Program-made: the position numbers and the translations under genes
Shown here: positions 26,803 to 37,197 of the stretch, piece by piece
Position numbering within the stretch: the first letter of the stretch is position 1
Layout of the letters: each line of letters starts with the position of its first letter
The notes under the pieces: generated by a model
What the model was told of the DNA's origin: nothing
Database searches by the model: none
Seen by the model: the letters and a program-made list of their open reading frames with translations, nothing else
DNA from: MED-G116 sp038147495
Lineage (GTDB): Bacteria > Pseudomonadota > Alphaproteobacteria > Puniceispirillales > Puniceispirillaceae
Length of the DNA stretch: 64,000 bases
Assembly (NCBI GenBank): GCA_038147495.1
Contig: JAYQTT010000016.1
Span: 399,763-463,762 of the forward strand
Direction of reading: 5' to 3'

Positions 26803-27690
26803 TTAAACGACAGGCGGCCGCGCGCAGACCTGATCATAGGCATAGCGCGTTTTCAGCATTCCATCATATTCAAAAATATCGAGCATCGCCTCATAGCCCG
26901 CGTCAGTGATGTCGATATGGCGTGTCCAAACGCCCATATTCTGATAGGTGCCAATGCAATCGGCAAGCACCGCCTCGTCAATATTTGGGAATAGAGGTTT
27001 TTGAGCGCGGGCAATTTCGGCCGCAGGTGTATCATTCATATAGTTGCGGGTCTTGATATAGGCGCGGGTGAATGCTTTGGCCTCATCGGTTTCCAGCCAT
27101 TCAGGCTTGGCGGCAAGGCTGGAAAAGCCGCAAGGGCCAATTGTCGGGCCAAGGGCGGTGACGACATGACCAACGCCATCCGCCTCAAGCTGCTGCGGGG
27201 CCGGGCCTTGCTGGTGGATATATTGGCCGGTGCCAGCCCGGTAGGCCTTGTCCATTTCGCCGCCATTGCCAGCATCAATGATTTTGATTTTATTGATATC
27301 AATGCCGCCCTTGTAACAAGCATATTTAAACATTGTCATCGGCTGGCCGCCATGATGAACAAGAACCTCTGCACCCTCAAGCTTGTCCCAGCTAAAAGCC
27401 GGATCAGCATCACGGCCGGTCAGGAAGAACCCGTCCATTTCATTGATCTGGGCAAAATGTACACAAGCCGGAACCTCGCCCTTATTGAGGGTGTTAAACC
27501 CCTGACTAAGGGTCGATTGCACAACATCGGCGGTACCATCATCCAATGCAGTGATTGCGGTCACGCCGGGCGCGGCAATTGTATAGTCAAAATCCAGCCC
27601 CTCATCTTTCAGAAAACCGCCGGTCATTGTTGAAATCAACGGCGAATAGAAGGCCGAAAAAAGGGTAAATTGGATATTGATTTTACTCAT
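26803..27690 (-). CDS. NMT1/THI5-like substrate-binding domain protein without signal peptide
   Basis: A 295-residue protein with the type II periplasmic-binding fold of NMT1/THI5/TauA-like proteins: FSAFYSPLISTMTGGFLKDEGLDFDY, then VTAITALDDGTADVVQS. There is no signal peptide or lipobox at the start (MSKINIQFTLF), so it may be cytoplasmic or exported by another route. No permease or ATPase gene is adjacent. The ATG at 27690 follows GGAG at 11 bases. It is divergent from the HMG-CoA lyase gene. Ligand unknown; a pyrimidine precursor, sulfonate or aromatic acid are all possible. Confidence 0.55.
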   Translation of the reverse strand: MSKINIQFTLFSAFYSPLISTMTGGFLKDEGLDFDYTIAAPGVTAITALDDGTADVVQSTLSQGFNTLNKGEVPACVHFAQINEMDGFFLTGRDADPAFSWDKLEGAEVLVHHGGQPMTMFKYACYKGGIDINKIKIIDAGNGGEMDKAYRAGTGQYIHQQGPAPQQLEADGVGHVVTALGPTIGPCGFSSLAAKPEWLETDEAKAFTRAYIKTRNYMNDTPAAEIARAQKPLFPNIDEAVLADCIGTYQNMGVWTRHIDITDAGYEAMLDIFEYDGMLKTRYAYDQVCARPPVV

Positions 27691-27822
27691 GGAAAAATGC
27701 TCCGATGGTGGGTCAAACAAGGGTAATGGCTGGCCGGTTCGACGGAATTAAATGCCGACCGCTGGCCTTAAGATGGGTTATGTTAGCCCTAAGCGCGCAC
27801 CATAGCCAAATGGAAAATCGAA

Positions 27823-28713
27823 GTGAACCAAGACAGTGTCAGAATTTTTGAGATGAGCCCGCGTGACGGGTTGCAAAATGAGCCTGTTTCAATCCCGACT
27901 GATGCGAAAATCAAGCTGGTTAATCTGCTGTCAAAATGCGGCTTTAGCCATATTGAGACAACTAGCTTTGTAAGCCCAAAATGGGTGCCACAACTGGCCG
28001 ATGGTGATGCGGTCATGGCCGGAATCGCGCGCCAGCCCAATATTTCCTACGCCGCACTGGTGCCAAATATGACCGGCTTTGAGCGGGCGGTGGCTGCCGG
28101 TGCTGATCAGATCGGTATTTTTGCGGCGGCATCGCAGAGTTTTAGCCAAAAAAACATCAATTGCAGCATCGCCCAGAGCCTAGATCGGTTCGAACCGGTA
28201 ATGGCGGCGGCACGGGCGCATAAAATTGCGGTGCGCGGCTATATCAGCATGGTTGTCCATTGCCCAGATGAGGGGCAGATCGCGCCGCAGATTGTCGCTG
28301 ATCTGGCGGCCAGAATGATGGATATGGGCTGTTATCAAATCTCGCTTGGCGACACGATTGGCATGGCCGAACCCGATGCAATCCGGCGACTTCTTGATGT
28401 GTGTGTGCGGTCGGTTGACGGGCAAAATCTTGCCGGCCATTACCATGATACGGGCGGTCATGCAGTTGCCAATATTAGCGCAAGCCTGCCCTATGGGCTG
28501 CGCTGTTTTGATGCGTCGGTTGGCGGGCTTGGCGGCTGTCCCTATGCGCCGGGTGCAGCTGGCAATGTCGCCAGCGAGGCGGTGGCACATATGCTGGCCG
28601 GTGCGGGTTTTGCGACCGGGCTTGATCTTGATGCGCTTGGCGTTGCGGCAGAATTTGCCACCAGCCTTCGCGGGGAAACGCCGAACCCGCTAGCGCCAAA
28701 TCTGGCGAAATGA
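27823..28713 (+). CDS. Hydroxymethylglutaryl-CoA lyase
   Basis: A 296-residue HMGL-like TIM-barrel lyase. It begins with FEMSPRDGLQNEP (substrate and metal site), has TTSFVSPKWVPQLAD and the signature GGCPYAPGAAGNVASE with the active-site Cys. It cleaves 3-hydroxy-3-methylglutaryl-CoA to acetoacetate and acetyl-CoA, the last step of leucine breakdown. The start is GTG at 27823, because the next Met lies inside the conserved opening motif. It heads a rightward run with a methylglutaconyl-CoA hydratase-like crotonase and an acyl-CoA dehydrogenase. Confidence 0.9.
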   Translation: MNQDSVRIFEMSPRDGLQNEPVSIPTDAKIKLVNLLSKCGFSHIETTSFVSPKWVPQLADGDAVMAGIARQPNISYAALVPNMTGFERAVAAGADQIGIFAAASQSFSQKNINCSIAQSLDRFEPVMAAARAHKIAVRGYISMVVHCPDEGQIAPQIVADLAARMMDMGCYQISLGDTIGMAEPDAIRRLLDVCVRSVDGQNLAGHYHDTGGHAVANISASLPYGLRCFDASVGGLGGCPYAPGAAGNVASEAVAHMLAGAGFATGLDLDALGVAAEFATSLRGETPNPLAPNLAK

Positions 28714-28761
28714 GAGCCGGTTAAACATTGATTATTTTACGCTTCCCAAAGGAATTTCATC

Positions 28762-29622
28762 ATGTCTTATTCGTCAATTTCGGGGCCAATTTCGGGGCCA
28801 ATTATTGAAACCCATGAGGCCAGCGGCATTGTCTATCTTTGCTTGAATCAGCCTGACCGGCATAACGCGCTATCGCCTGAAATGATTGCTGCACTTCATG
28901 CCGCCTTTGTCCGGCTTGGGGATGATCCCGATTGCCGGCTTGTTTGCCTGAAAGCCACCCCGGCAGACAAGCAAGAGGCGGGCAATCAAACGGCAGTGGG
29001 CAGTTTTTGTGCGGGGGGTGATCTTTTATGGATGCGCCAGCAAATTGATGCGCCGCGCGCCAGACGCATGGCCGAAGCGGCGACGTTGGCCAATCTGTTA
29101 CGTGTGATGAACAGGTTTCCAAAACCGCTGCTTGGCGCGGTTGATGGCAACGCCTTTGGTGGCGGTATTGGCGTGATGGCGGTTTGTGATGAAGTGCTGG
29201 CCACGGACAATCTTATCTTTGGCCTGACCGAAACGCGCCTTGGGTTAATACCGGCGACGATCAGCCCCTATGTTGTGGCGCGTATCGGGGCAGCGGCGGC
29301 GCGCGCATTATTTATGTCGGCACGGCGGTTTGACAGCCAGACGGCGTATCGCATTGGACTGGTTACAAGCCTCGTTCCGGCGTCAGATTTTGCCAGCGCC
29401 ACCAAGGCCATGATTGCCCCATATCTTGCCACCAGCCCAAGCGCAATGCAGGCGGCCAAGGGCCTGATCGGCAGGTTGACGCCGGCCATTGATGATGCGG
29501 TTATTGATATGACGATTGCCGCATTGGCCGATTGCTGGGAACACCCCGATGCCGGCGAAGGGGTTGATGCGTTTTTTGCCAAACGGCCGCCGTCATGGGC
29601 AAAGCCTGCGGCTGATCAATGA
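28762..29622 (+). CDS. Enoyl-CoA hydratase family protein, methylglutaconyl-CoA hydratase-like
   Basis: A 286-residue crotonase with GSFCAGGDLLWMRQQ near residue 80 and GAVDGNAFGGGIGVMAVCD near 130, the two oxyanion-hole blocks. The DLxWM pattern resembles LiuC-type methylglutaconyl-CoA hydratases, which fits the HMG-CoA lyase 48 bases upstream. AAGGAA precedes the ATG. The N-terminus carries ISGPISGPII from an exact 12-base in-frame tandem duplication (28776-28799). Confidence 0.75.
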   Translation: MSYSSISGPISGPIIETHEASGIVYLCLNQPDRHNALSPEMIAALHAAFVRLGDDPDCRLVCLKATPADKQEAGNQTAVGSFCAGGDLLWMRQQIDAPRARRMAEAATLANLLRVMNRFPKPLLGAVDGNAFGGGIGVMAVCDEVLATDNLIFGLTETRLGLIPATISPYVVARIGAAAARALFMSARRFDSQTAYRIGLVTSLVPASDFASATKAMIAPYLATSPSAMQAAKGLIGRLTPAIDDAVIDMTIAALADCWEHPDAGEGVDAFFAKRPPSWAKPAADQ

Positions 29623-29796
29623 CAAATTCTGGCATGACCGCATACCCTTTTATCCGCGTTATATTTATTGTGACTGTAAGGCGAAAAAATTGTTGGGTTT
29701 TGGCAAAAAACATTTCACTGTAAGTGCCAGATATTTTTGTCCCTCTGGCCGTCTCATTGGTCAGGCTATCCGTACCAGTGAACGCGCACCAGCTAG

Positions 29797-29853
29797 GGCG
29801 GCGTGTGTCAGGCGGCGTGTGTCAGGCGGCGCTGATTACTGGCGCTGATTATT
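29797..29853. repeat. Two stacked short tandem repeats before an acyl-CoA dehydrogenase gene
   Basis: GGCGGCGTGTGTCA occurs at 29797-29810 and again at 29811-29824. It is followed by GGCGCTGATTACT at 29828-29840 and GGCGCTGATTATT at 29841-29853. The block ends 16 bases before the next start codon and just before its Shine-Dalgarno. The rest of the 247-base gap from 29623 holds no recognisable gene. Confidence 0.8.
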
Positions 29854-29869
29854 AAGGAGATCAAACAGG

Positions 29870-31036
29870 ATGGATTTTGCCTATTCGCCGACCCAGCAAT
29901 CCATCATTGATGCCATCACCGCTATTATGGCCGATTTTGGCGATGATTACTGGTTGGCGGCTGATCGTGATGGCCGGTTTCCCGAAGAATTCTATGCTGC
30001 AATCGCTGCTGGTGGCTGGCTTGGAATTGCCATGCCCGAGGCCTATGGCGGCGCCGCGCTTGGAATTTCCGAAGCGGCGTTGATGATGCAGAAAATTGCT
30101 GAAACAGGCGGCGGTATGGCGGCGGCATCGGCAGTTCATATCAATATTTTTGGACCGCACCCGATTGTGGTTTATGGCACCGAGGCACAGCGCGCCGAAT
30201 GGTTGCCGCCGCTGATCAAGGGCGAGGTTAAATGCTGCTTTGGGGTGACCGAACCTGATGCCGGACTGGATACGGGTAATATTCGCACGCGCGCTGACAA
30301 GGTTGAGGGCGGCTATCTTGTGTCTGGGCAGAAAATCTGGACATCGACCGCCAAGGTTGCTTCTAAAATTCTGCTGCTGGCACGCACCAGCCAGCCCGAT
30401 CCTGCGGCGCGGCGAACTGACGGGTTGACGCTGTTCTATACTGATCTTGATCGGAACCGCATCGAGGTGCGCGAGGTCGAAAAAATGGGGCGCGCGGCGG
30501 TTGATAGTAATCAGATTTTCATTGATGGGTTGATGGTTCCAGAGGCGCACCGGATCGGCGAAGAGGGCAAGGGGTTTTCCTATCTTCTGGATAGTCTGAA
30601 TCCTGAACGGATTTTAATCGCTGCCGAGGCGCTTGGCATTGGCAAGACGGCGCTTCGCCGGGCTGTGGACTATGCTGGCGAGCGCATTGTTTTTGGCCGC
30701 CCTATCGGACAAAATCAAAGCATTCAGCATCCGCTTGCCGAAAGCTGGATTGAGCTTGAAGCAGCCAGTCTGCTGATTGCCAAGGCGGCAAATTTATATG
30801 ATAGCGGTGCGCCAGCTGGCGGTATGGCGAATGCGGCAAAATATTTTGCCGCTGAGGCAGGATTTAAGGCGGCAACAAATGCAGTGATGACGCTTGGCGG
30901 CATGGGCTATGCCAAGGAATATCATGTCGAGCGCCTGCTTCGCGAATCGCTGATTCCGCGCCTTGCACCGGTCAGTGCGCAAATGGTGCTAAACTATATT
31001 GGCGAGCGTGTGCTTGGTTTGCCAAAATCATATTAG
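29870..31036 (+). CDS. Acyl-CoA dehydrogenase
   Basis: A 388-residue classic acyl-CoA dehydrogenase. The N-terminal helical domain ends around AMPEAYGGAALGISE. CFGVTEPDAGLDTGNIRTRA and KIWTSTAKVASKIL are the FAD-contact blocks, and LGGMGYAKEYHVERLLRES ends the C-terminal domain. It oxidises an acyl-CoA to the 2-enoyl-CoA with electron transfer flavoprotein as acceptor. Isovaleryl-CoA would fit the HMG-CoA lyase and LiuC-like neighbours, but the substrate cannot be read from the motifs. AAGGAG is 10 bases before the ATG. Confidence 0.85.
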   Translation: MDFAYSPTQQSIIDAITAIMADFGDDYWLAADRDGRFPEEFYAAIAAGGWLGIAMPEAYGGAALGISEAALMMQKIAETGGGMAAASAVHINIFGPHPIVVYGTEAQRAEWLPPLIKGEVKCCFGVTEPDAGLDTGNIRTRADKVEGGYLVSGQKIWTSTAKVASKILLLARTSQPDPAARRTDGLTLFYTDLDRNRIEVREVEKMGRAAVDSNQIFIDGLMVPEAHRIGEEGKGFSYLLDSLNPERILIAAEALGIGKTALRRAVDYAGERIVFGRPIGQNQSIQHPLAESWIELEAASLLIAKAANLYDSGAPAGGMANAAKYFAAEAGFKAATNAVMTLGGMGYAKEYHVERLLRESLIPRLAPVSAQMVLNYIGERVLGLPKSY

Positions 31037-31109
31037 GGCATCAGCCTTGACCAGTGGCCCCGTTGGGCGACATGGTTGGGCGACAAGAATCAGGGGCGTT
31101 AAGTAAAAC

Positions 31110-32324
31110 ATGACAATAGCAAAATCAAATTTGGGTCAGCACGCGCTTGAGGGGGTTAAGGTGATTGATTTGACCCGCGTTCTGGGCGGCCCCTATGCCA
31201 CGCAGATTCTGGCTGATCATGGCGCCGAGATTATCAAAATTGAGGCGGCAAGCGGTGATGAGGTTCGTGGGTGGGGGCCTCCATTTGCCCGTGATATGGC
31301 GTCGTATTTTATCAATGTGAACCGCAACAAGAAATCCATTGTCATTGACCTTGCCAGCGCGGCTGGCCGTGATCTGTTGCTGCGGCTTCTAGAAGACGCC
31401 GATATATTGATTGATAATTTCAAGACGGGCACTCTGGAAAAATGGGGTATTGGCTATGAGGATGTTTTAAAGGACCGCTTTCCCCGGCTTATCCATTGCC
31501 GCATATCAGGGTTTGGCGCGACCGGGCCGCTAGGCGGTGCGCCCGGTTATGATGCGGTAATTCAGGCGATGACTGGCATGATGTCGATCAATGGAATGGC
31601 CGAAAGCGGATCGGTTCGTCTTGGCGCGCCAATCGTTGATATGGGAACGGGGCTATATTGCGTGATCGGGATTTTGATGGCTCTTCACGAACGTCAAACA
31701 TCAGGTCTTGGTCAATATATCGACATGACGCTTTATGACTCGGCGCTGGCCTTGATGCATCCGCATAATGCCAATTATTTTCTAAGCAAGAAACCGGGGC
31801 GCGCCACCGGCAATTCGCATCCGAACATTTCGCCCTATGATAAATTTGCAACCGCGACCAATGATATTTTTATCGGGATCGGGAATAATCGTGCGTTTCG
31901 CCGCCTGTGTGACGCGCTTGGCGAGGGTGAAATTGCCGATGATCCGCGCTTTGCTGATAATGCCGACCGCGTGGTCAATCGTGCGGCCTTGACCGATTTG
32001 CTGACCACGGCGCTGGCCAAGGTCGATGGGGCATCATTTGCCGAAACTCTGCTTGCTGCCGGGGTGCCGGCCGGCCCGGTGCGTAATATCGAAGAAGCCC
32101 TGCTGCATCCGCAAACGGCCGAACGCGAAATGGTGCTTGCGCGGGATGATTATCAGGGGGTTGCCTCGCCAATTAAATTCAGCCGGTCACGCGAAGTTGG
32201 GGTTGCTGGCTTACCGCCGGCGCTTGGCGAGCATACGCGTGAGGTGCTGGTGGCGGCGGGCCTTAGTGATGCAGAAATTGATGCCTTGATCGCCGCCGGA
32301 ACGATTGTCGTGGCCGAGGGCTGA
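31110..32324 (+). CDS. Family III CoA-transferase (CaiB/BaiF)
   Basis: A 404-residue CoA-transferase. VIDLTRVLGGPYATQILADHGAEIIKIE is the start typical of the family. The aspartate in GAPIVDMGTGL is at the position of the catalytic Asp, and RATGNSHPNISPYDKFAT follows. It moves CoA between carboxylic acids. It comes 73 bases after the acyl-CoA dehydrogenase and is likely in the same transcript. A 13-base tandem duplication (31062-31087) lies in the gap. Confidence 0.85.
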   Translation: MTIAKSNLGQHALEGVKVIDLTRVLGGPYATQILADHGAEIIKIEAASGDEVRGWGPPFARDMASYFINVNRNKKSIVIDLASAAGRDLLLRLLEDADILIDNFKTGTLEKWGIGYEDVLKDRFPRLIHCRISGFGATGPLGGAPGYDAVIQAMTGMMSINGMAESGSVRLGAPIVDMGTGLYCVIGILMALHERQTSGLGQYIDMTLYDSALALMHPHNANYFLSKKPGRATGNSHPNISPYDKFATATNDIFIGIGNNRAFRRLCDALGEGEIADDPRFADNADRVVNRAALTDLLTTALAKVDGASFAETLLAAGVPAGPVRNIEEALLHPQTAEREMVLARDDYQGVASPIKFSRSREVGVAGLPPALGEHTREVLVAAGLSDAEIDALIAAGTIVVAEG

Positions 32325-32392
32325 CGCTGTTGATGGGCGCGTTGCTAAGATTTTCATTTTGTCATGGTTTTTAAAATAGGGGGAGATATTCA

Positions 32393-33370
32393 ATGACAAA
32401 GGCCAGCGCTGAATCCAATCGTGGGTTTCAATCAAAGAACGCGCCACGCATCGCCGTCGTTGGGGCGGGTGCGATGGGCTCGGTCTATGCCGGATTGTTC
32501 GCCGAGGCTGGATATCAGACATCGGTAGTTGATCTCTGGGGCGACCATATCACCGCCATTGGGGCAAACGGGCTGCATCTTGAAGGGGCTAGTGGTGACC
32601 GCATAATCAACGGCATTACAGCGGTTCACCAAATTGCCGATCTTGGCCCGATTGATCTTTTTGTGATTGCCACCAAGGCCAATGGCGTCGGCAGCGCGGC
32701 GGCTGAAATCGCCAAAATCATGCAGCCAGACGCACTGGTTCTGACAATCCAGAACGGGCTTGGTGCGGGCGAGCGGATTGCCCAATTCATGCCAACCGAT
32801 AACGTGCTGCTTGGGGTTGCCGAAGGGTTTGGCGCGTCAATCAAGGGGCCGGGTCACATCCATCATAACGCGATGCGCCAGATTCGGATCGGCGAAATGG
32901 ATGGCGGTATGACTGACCGGTTGGTCTGGGTTGAATCACTATGGCAAGGGGCGGGTTTTAAAGCCAAGGCGTTTGCTGATATTCATCAGCTTGTCTGGGA
33001 AAAATTTATTTGCAATGTCATGTGCAGTGCGCCGTCAGTGGCATTTGACTGCACAATCGGCCAGCTGTTCAGCGATGATGACCGGCGTGCGGTGGCGCTT
33101 GGCTGTATGCTTGAGGCTTATGAAATCGGGCGGGCACGTGGCGTGGCATTTTCCTTTAGCGATGCAGTTGCCTATGGCACCAAATTTGCCGCCGATATGC
33201 CCAACGCCAATCCGTCAATGCGGCTTGATCATATGGCTGGCAAACGATCCGAGATTGACGCGATCAACGGCATGGTGCCGGTGCTTGGCCGTGAAATGGG
33301 CATTAAGACACCCTATAATGATACGCTGGTTGCACTGGTGCGGGCGCGTGAGGCAAATTTCGCCGGATAG
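32393..33370 (+). CDS. 2-dehydropantoate 2-reductase family protein
   Basis: A 325-residue ketopantoate reductase-fold protein. IAVVGAGAMGSVYAGLFAEAGY is the NADP-binding motif, TIQNGLGAGERIAQFM the central block, and the lysine-containing LVWEKFICNVMCSAP plus NPSMRLDHMAGKRSEIDAINGM form the substrate domain. Relatives in catabolic clusters often act on other 2-keto or 3-hydroxy acids, so a pantothenate role is not assured. GGGGAGA precedes the ATG. It ends the rightward run and converges on the TPP enzyme gene. Confidence 0.75.
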   Translation: MTKASAESNRGFQSKNAPRIAVVGAGAMGSVYAGLFAEAGYQTSVVDLWGDHITAIGANGLHLEGASGDRIINGITAVHQIADLGPIDLFVIATKANGVGSAAAEIAKIMQPDALVLTIQNGLGAGERIAQFMPTDNVLLGVAEGFGASIKGPGHIHHNAMRQIRIGEMDGGMTDRLVWVESLWQGAGFKAKAFADIHQLVWEKFICNVMCSAPSVAFDCTIGQLFSDDDRRAVALGCMLEAYEIGRARGVAFSFSDAVAYGTKFAADMPNANPSMRLDHMAGKRSEIDAINGMVPVLGREMGIKTPYNDTLVALVRAREANFAG

Positions 33371-33416
33371 GATGAGGCGCAGGCTATAAGATGCGCATAT
33401 CGTCCGAAAAGTTTCC

Positions 33417-35033
33417 CTATAGCTTGAGGGGCACAAATTTGGGGGCGGCCACGCCGTCTATTAGCACATTTAATAAAGCTGGCCCTTGATACGCGCTGGC
33501 GGCGGCAAGGGCGGCGTCCAGATCATCGTCCGGCCCAACCGTTTTGCCAAAGGCGCCAAGGCCGATTGCCGCCGCTGCATAATCGGCTTTTTCATCAAGC
33601 TCGCAGCCATAGACGCGGTCCGGTCCATAGGTGTCAATCTGGATTTGCACCTCGGCATTCCAGCGGTAGTCATTACCAATGATCGCGGTGATATTGGCGT
33701 TTGTGCGCACGGCTGTATGCATCTCGCCAAGATAAAATCCTGCCGTTCCATCGCCCATCACCAGAAAAATCTGCGCATCCGGTGCGGCAATCGCGGCGCC
33801 AATCGCATAGGCAATACCGCCACCAATTGCGCCTGATGGGCCATTGATTATGCGGCGTGGGGCAACGCATCCGGCCTGAACCCATTGGCAAAATTCGCCG
33901 CCATCGGCGATTAGAATCGGCGCAGGGGCGCGGTTAATCGCTGCCTGTAACTGTGTGGTCAGGGCGGCTGGATGCCGGCCTTTGCCGTCCGCCTGCCAGT
34001 CAAGACGGCGGGTAATTGATGCACTGATTGCGGCCGGCCAATGATCGGCGCCTACATTAATATCACGATCGGTAATTGCCGCGGCAAGCTGGGTCATCGC
34101 CGCCGGAATGCTGCCAGTGCGCATAAGCTGGATAGGGTTTTTGTCATGCGCCGGATTTGGTGCGGCCTGATCGTCGGTCAAAATCGAGATAATCGGCGTT
34201 CCTGCGGTAATCCTGCCACCGGCATGAATGCCGGTGGAATAATCTGCCAGCTTTCCAAGATGAATGATCAGATCGGCGGCTTTTAGCGTGGTTGTCAGAT
34301 CGCCGTAAAAACTATCGGAAAGACCGCGGGCTGACTCAAGACAGATAACCGGCAGTCCCAACGCCGCCTCAAGCGCGGCATTAACGGCTGGTTGGCGGGT
34401 TTTATTTGCCTGCGGGCCGGTTATGAAAAGCGGGCATTTCGCCGCCTCAATTGCACGAATAATATGGTCAAGATCATCGTGGCTAACGCCTGATGCAGGG
34501 GGTATTGCGGTTACCGCAGCCGGTTCTAAATCTGTGGTTGGTGATAACATATCAAAGGCGAGCGCAAGATGCACTGGCCCCGGGCTGCCACCAAGGGCGG
34601 CGGTAATACACCGTTCTAATTCGGGCAGGATCGCGGCCGCCGCATTTGGCCGTGTTGAATATTTGGTGATTGGTGCGGTAACCGAACATTGATCGAGTTC
34701 TTGAAAGCCGCCCCGCCCGTCCATGTTCACAGCAGCGTCCCCACTAATCAGCAAAACCGGACTTTCTGAACGCGCCGCCGAATAAAGCGCCGAGACCGCA
34801 TTTAATAACCCCGGGCCAGCCGTCACCAAGGCGACGCCAATTTTGCCGGTGATTTGGGCGTAGGCTTCGGCCATATAGACAGCAGCGCCTTCATGGCGGG
34901 TATGAATGATGCGAATATCGGCATCAATACACGCATCATAAAGCGGCATGATCTGGTTGCCGGACAGGCTGAAAATAACCTCGACACCATTATTGGCTAG
35001 CGTTTGAATAAGAGCAGAAGAAGCTGATGGCAT
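33417..35033 (-). CDS. Thiamine-diphosphate-dependent enzyme, acetolactate synthase-like
   Basis: A 538-residue ThDP enzyme with the three standard domains: a Pyr domain with the activating Glu in HTRHEGAAVYMAEAYA, a central domain, and the PP domain with MGDGTAGFYLGEM followed about 25 residues later by GNDYRW as the metal-binding motif. Family members include acetolactate synthase, oxalyl-CoA decarboxylase and benzoylformate decarboxylase. No regulatory subunit lies beside it, arguing for a catabolic decarboxylase. The Shine-Dalgarno is weak. Confidence 0.75.
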   Translation of the reverse strand: MPSASSALIQTLANNGVEVIFSLSGNQIMPLYDACIDADIRIIHTRHEGAAVYMAEAYAQITGKIGVALVTAGPGLLNAVSALYSAARSESPVLLISGDAAVNMDGRGGFQELDQCSVTAPITKYSTRPNAAAAILPELERCITAALGGSPGPVHLALAFDMLSPTTDLEPAAVTAIPPASGVSHDDLDHIIRAIEAAKCPLFITGPQANKTRQPAVNAALEAALGLPVICLESARGLSDSFYGDLTTTLKAADLIIHLGKLADYSTGIHAGGRITAGTPIISILTDDQAAPNPAHDKNPIQLMRTGSIPAAMTQLAAAITDRDINVGADHWPAAISASITRRLDWQADGKGRHPAALTTQLQAAINRAPAPILIADGGEFCQWVQAGCVAPRRIINGPSGAIGGGIAYAIGAAIAAPDAQIFLVMGDGTAGFYLGEMHTAVRTNANITAIIGNDYRWNAEVQIQIDTYGPDRVYGCELDEKADYAAAAIGLGAFGKTVGPDDDLDAALAAASAYQGPALLNVLIDGVAAPKFVPLKL

Positions 35034-35303
35034 GATGAGGCTCGGTAACGAAGGTTGATAAAATTAACACAGCATGGACACGGTGACAGGAATATGGGCA
35101 GGTTATTGTCTAGGCTTGGCGGTTTTTTAATCGTTGCATGATGCTGGATAATCTTTGCGTAATGCTGAGGCGCTATCAAGCGAAAATAGTTCCAGTCCGA
35201 ATTTGCTTACAGGTGCCGATTTTTCCGTCTTGAACAATCAAAAACAGCAAAGCAAAATCGACATTTATTGCTATAGTCCGGCGGTATTTTTTTGGGGGAT
35301 GAA

Positions 35304-37093
35304 ATGACTGACCAGCAAAAAGGCATGAAGCGCGGCCTGACCCGTTATGGCGATGAGGCATTTTCGCTTTACCTTCGCAAAGCCTTTATCAAGGCGATGG
35401 GGTATAGCGATGATGCGTTGTCGCGTCCGGTTATTGGCATCGCCAACACCTATTCCGATTATAACGCCTGTCATGCCAATGTGCCAAAGCTGGTCGAGGC
35501 GGTCAAACGTGGCGTGATGCTGGCTGGCGGCCTGCCGATGGAATTTCCGACCATTTCGCTGCATGAGTCCTTTGCCTTTCCGACAAGCATGTATTTCCGC
35601 AACCTGATGGCAATGGATACCGAAGAAATGATCGGGGCGCTGCCAATGGATGCCTGTGTGCTGATCGGCGGCTGTGATAAAACCGTGCCAGCGCAATTAA
35701 TGGCGGCAGCCAGTGCCGATCTGCCAGCAATTCAAATTGTAACCGGCCCGATGTTGTCGGGAACGGTTGGTGAACAGCGTGTCGGTGCCTGTACCGATTG
35801 CCGCAGGTTTTGGGGCGATTATCGTGGTGGCCGTATTACCGAGGCTGACATTAATCAGATTGAGGGCCAGTTGGTACCAACTGCGGGAACCTGCGGCGTA
35901 ATGGGAACTGCAAGCACGATGGCTTGTGTTACCGAGGCATTGGGCATGATGTTGCCCGGCGGTGCCACGATCCCAGCGGTGGCAGCAGACCGTTTGCGCC
36001 ACGCCGAAATGGCCGGTGCACGGGCGATGGCGCTGGCCGCAGAACAGCTGCGCCCATCCCAGATCATGACGCCAAAATCATTTGAAAATGCGCTTCGGGT
36101 GCTGTTGGCAATCGGCGGTTCAACCAATGCCATCATCCATCTAACGGCAATGGCGGGGCGGCTCGGTATTGAGGTTGATCTGCCCGCCTTTGATGCGCTT
36201 GGCAATGACACGCCGGTTTTGGTCGATCTGAAACCGAACGGCCAGTTCTATATGGATGATTTGCATCGCGCTGGCGGTATGGCACCGATCCTTCGTGCCC
36301 TAAAGCCGCTGTTGCATCTTGATTGCCTGACTGTAAGCGGGCGCACGCTTGGCGACGAGATCGAGGATATGCCCGCCGCGTTTCCGCAAAATGTTGTTCA
36401 TGGTCTTGATGATCCGATTCACGTTGGGGGCGGCATTGCGTTTTTGCGTGGCAATCTGGCTGGCGATGGGGCGATTATCAAGCAATCGGCCTGCTCGCCT
36501 GATCTATTGGTGCATCAGGGGCCAGCCATGGTTTTTGACTCGCTAGAAGATCTGGCAAACCGAATTGACACCCCCGATCTTGATGTGACCAAGGACAGCG
36601 TTCTAATTCTGCGCAATGCCGGGCCAAAGGGTGCCCCGGGAATGCCCGAGGCGGGCTATATACCGATCCCAAAAAAGCTGGCGACAACGGGGGTTAAGGC
36701 GATGGTGCAGATCTCGGATTGCCGGATGAGCGGTACCGCCTTTGGAACGATATCGTGCTGCATGCCAGCCCCCGAGGCAGCGATCGGGGGCCGTTGGCGC
36801 TGGTCGAAACGGGTGATCAAATTCGCCTCGACGTGCCCAATCGAAGGCTGGAATTGCTGGTGGATGATGATGAAATTGAACGCCGCCGCGCGCATTGGCA
36901 GCCCCCGCATACGGTTCGTGCCGATCGTGGTTATAAAAAGCTGTATATGGAGCAGGTTAATCAGGCCGGTGAAGGGGTTGATTTCGACTTTATGACCAAA
37001 CGGCCATACAGCGCAAAGACGCCCGCTTTCTTGATCGCGCTCAGGCGATTTTGGTGTTTTTTACCATTTTTGGGGTTTATCGCATTTAGCTGA
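35304..37093 (+). CDS. IlvD/Edd family dehydratase, frame broken near 36,750-36,795
   Basis: The main frame gives about 480 residues of dihydroxy-acid / sugar-acid dehydratase: IGGCDKTVPAQLMAAASADL, RVGACTDCRRFWGDYRGG and TAGTCGVMGTASTMACVTEA carry the Fe-S and metal-site residues. After SDCRMSGTAFGTI the frame is lost. The rest (VLHAS, then PLALVETGDQIRLDVP, LELLVDDDEIERRR and YKKLYMEQVNQAGEG) is in another frame ending at 37093. Three small changes restore it: ATAT to AT, C5 to C4 and G5 to G6. The ATG at 35304 follows a GGGGG Shine-Dalgarno. Substrate could be 2,3-dihydroxy acids or an aldonate. Confidence 0.75.
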
Positions 37094-37197
37094 CGTAAAA
37101 AAACGAAATACAATATTTGACAAGCCTGAATATTGTTCCGATAGTATACAACAATATGGATTTAAAATACAATTTCACCGCCTATCACCTTGTAAAG

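Noticed and set aside
27001..27633. 210-residue rightward ORF opposite the NMT1-like gene
   Set aside because: No Shine-Dalgarno or recognised motif; the leftward frame is the protein-like one.
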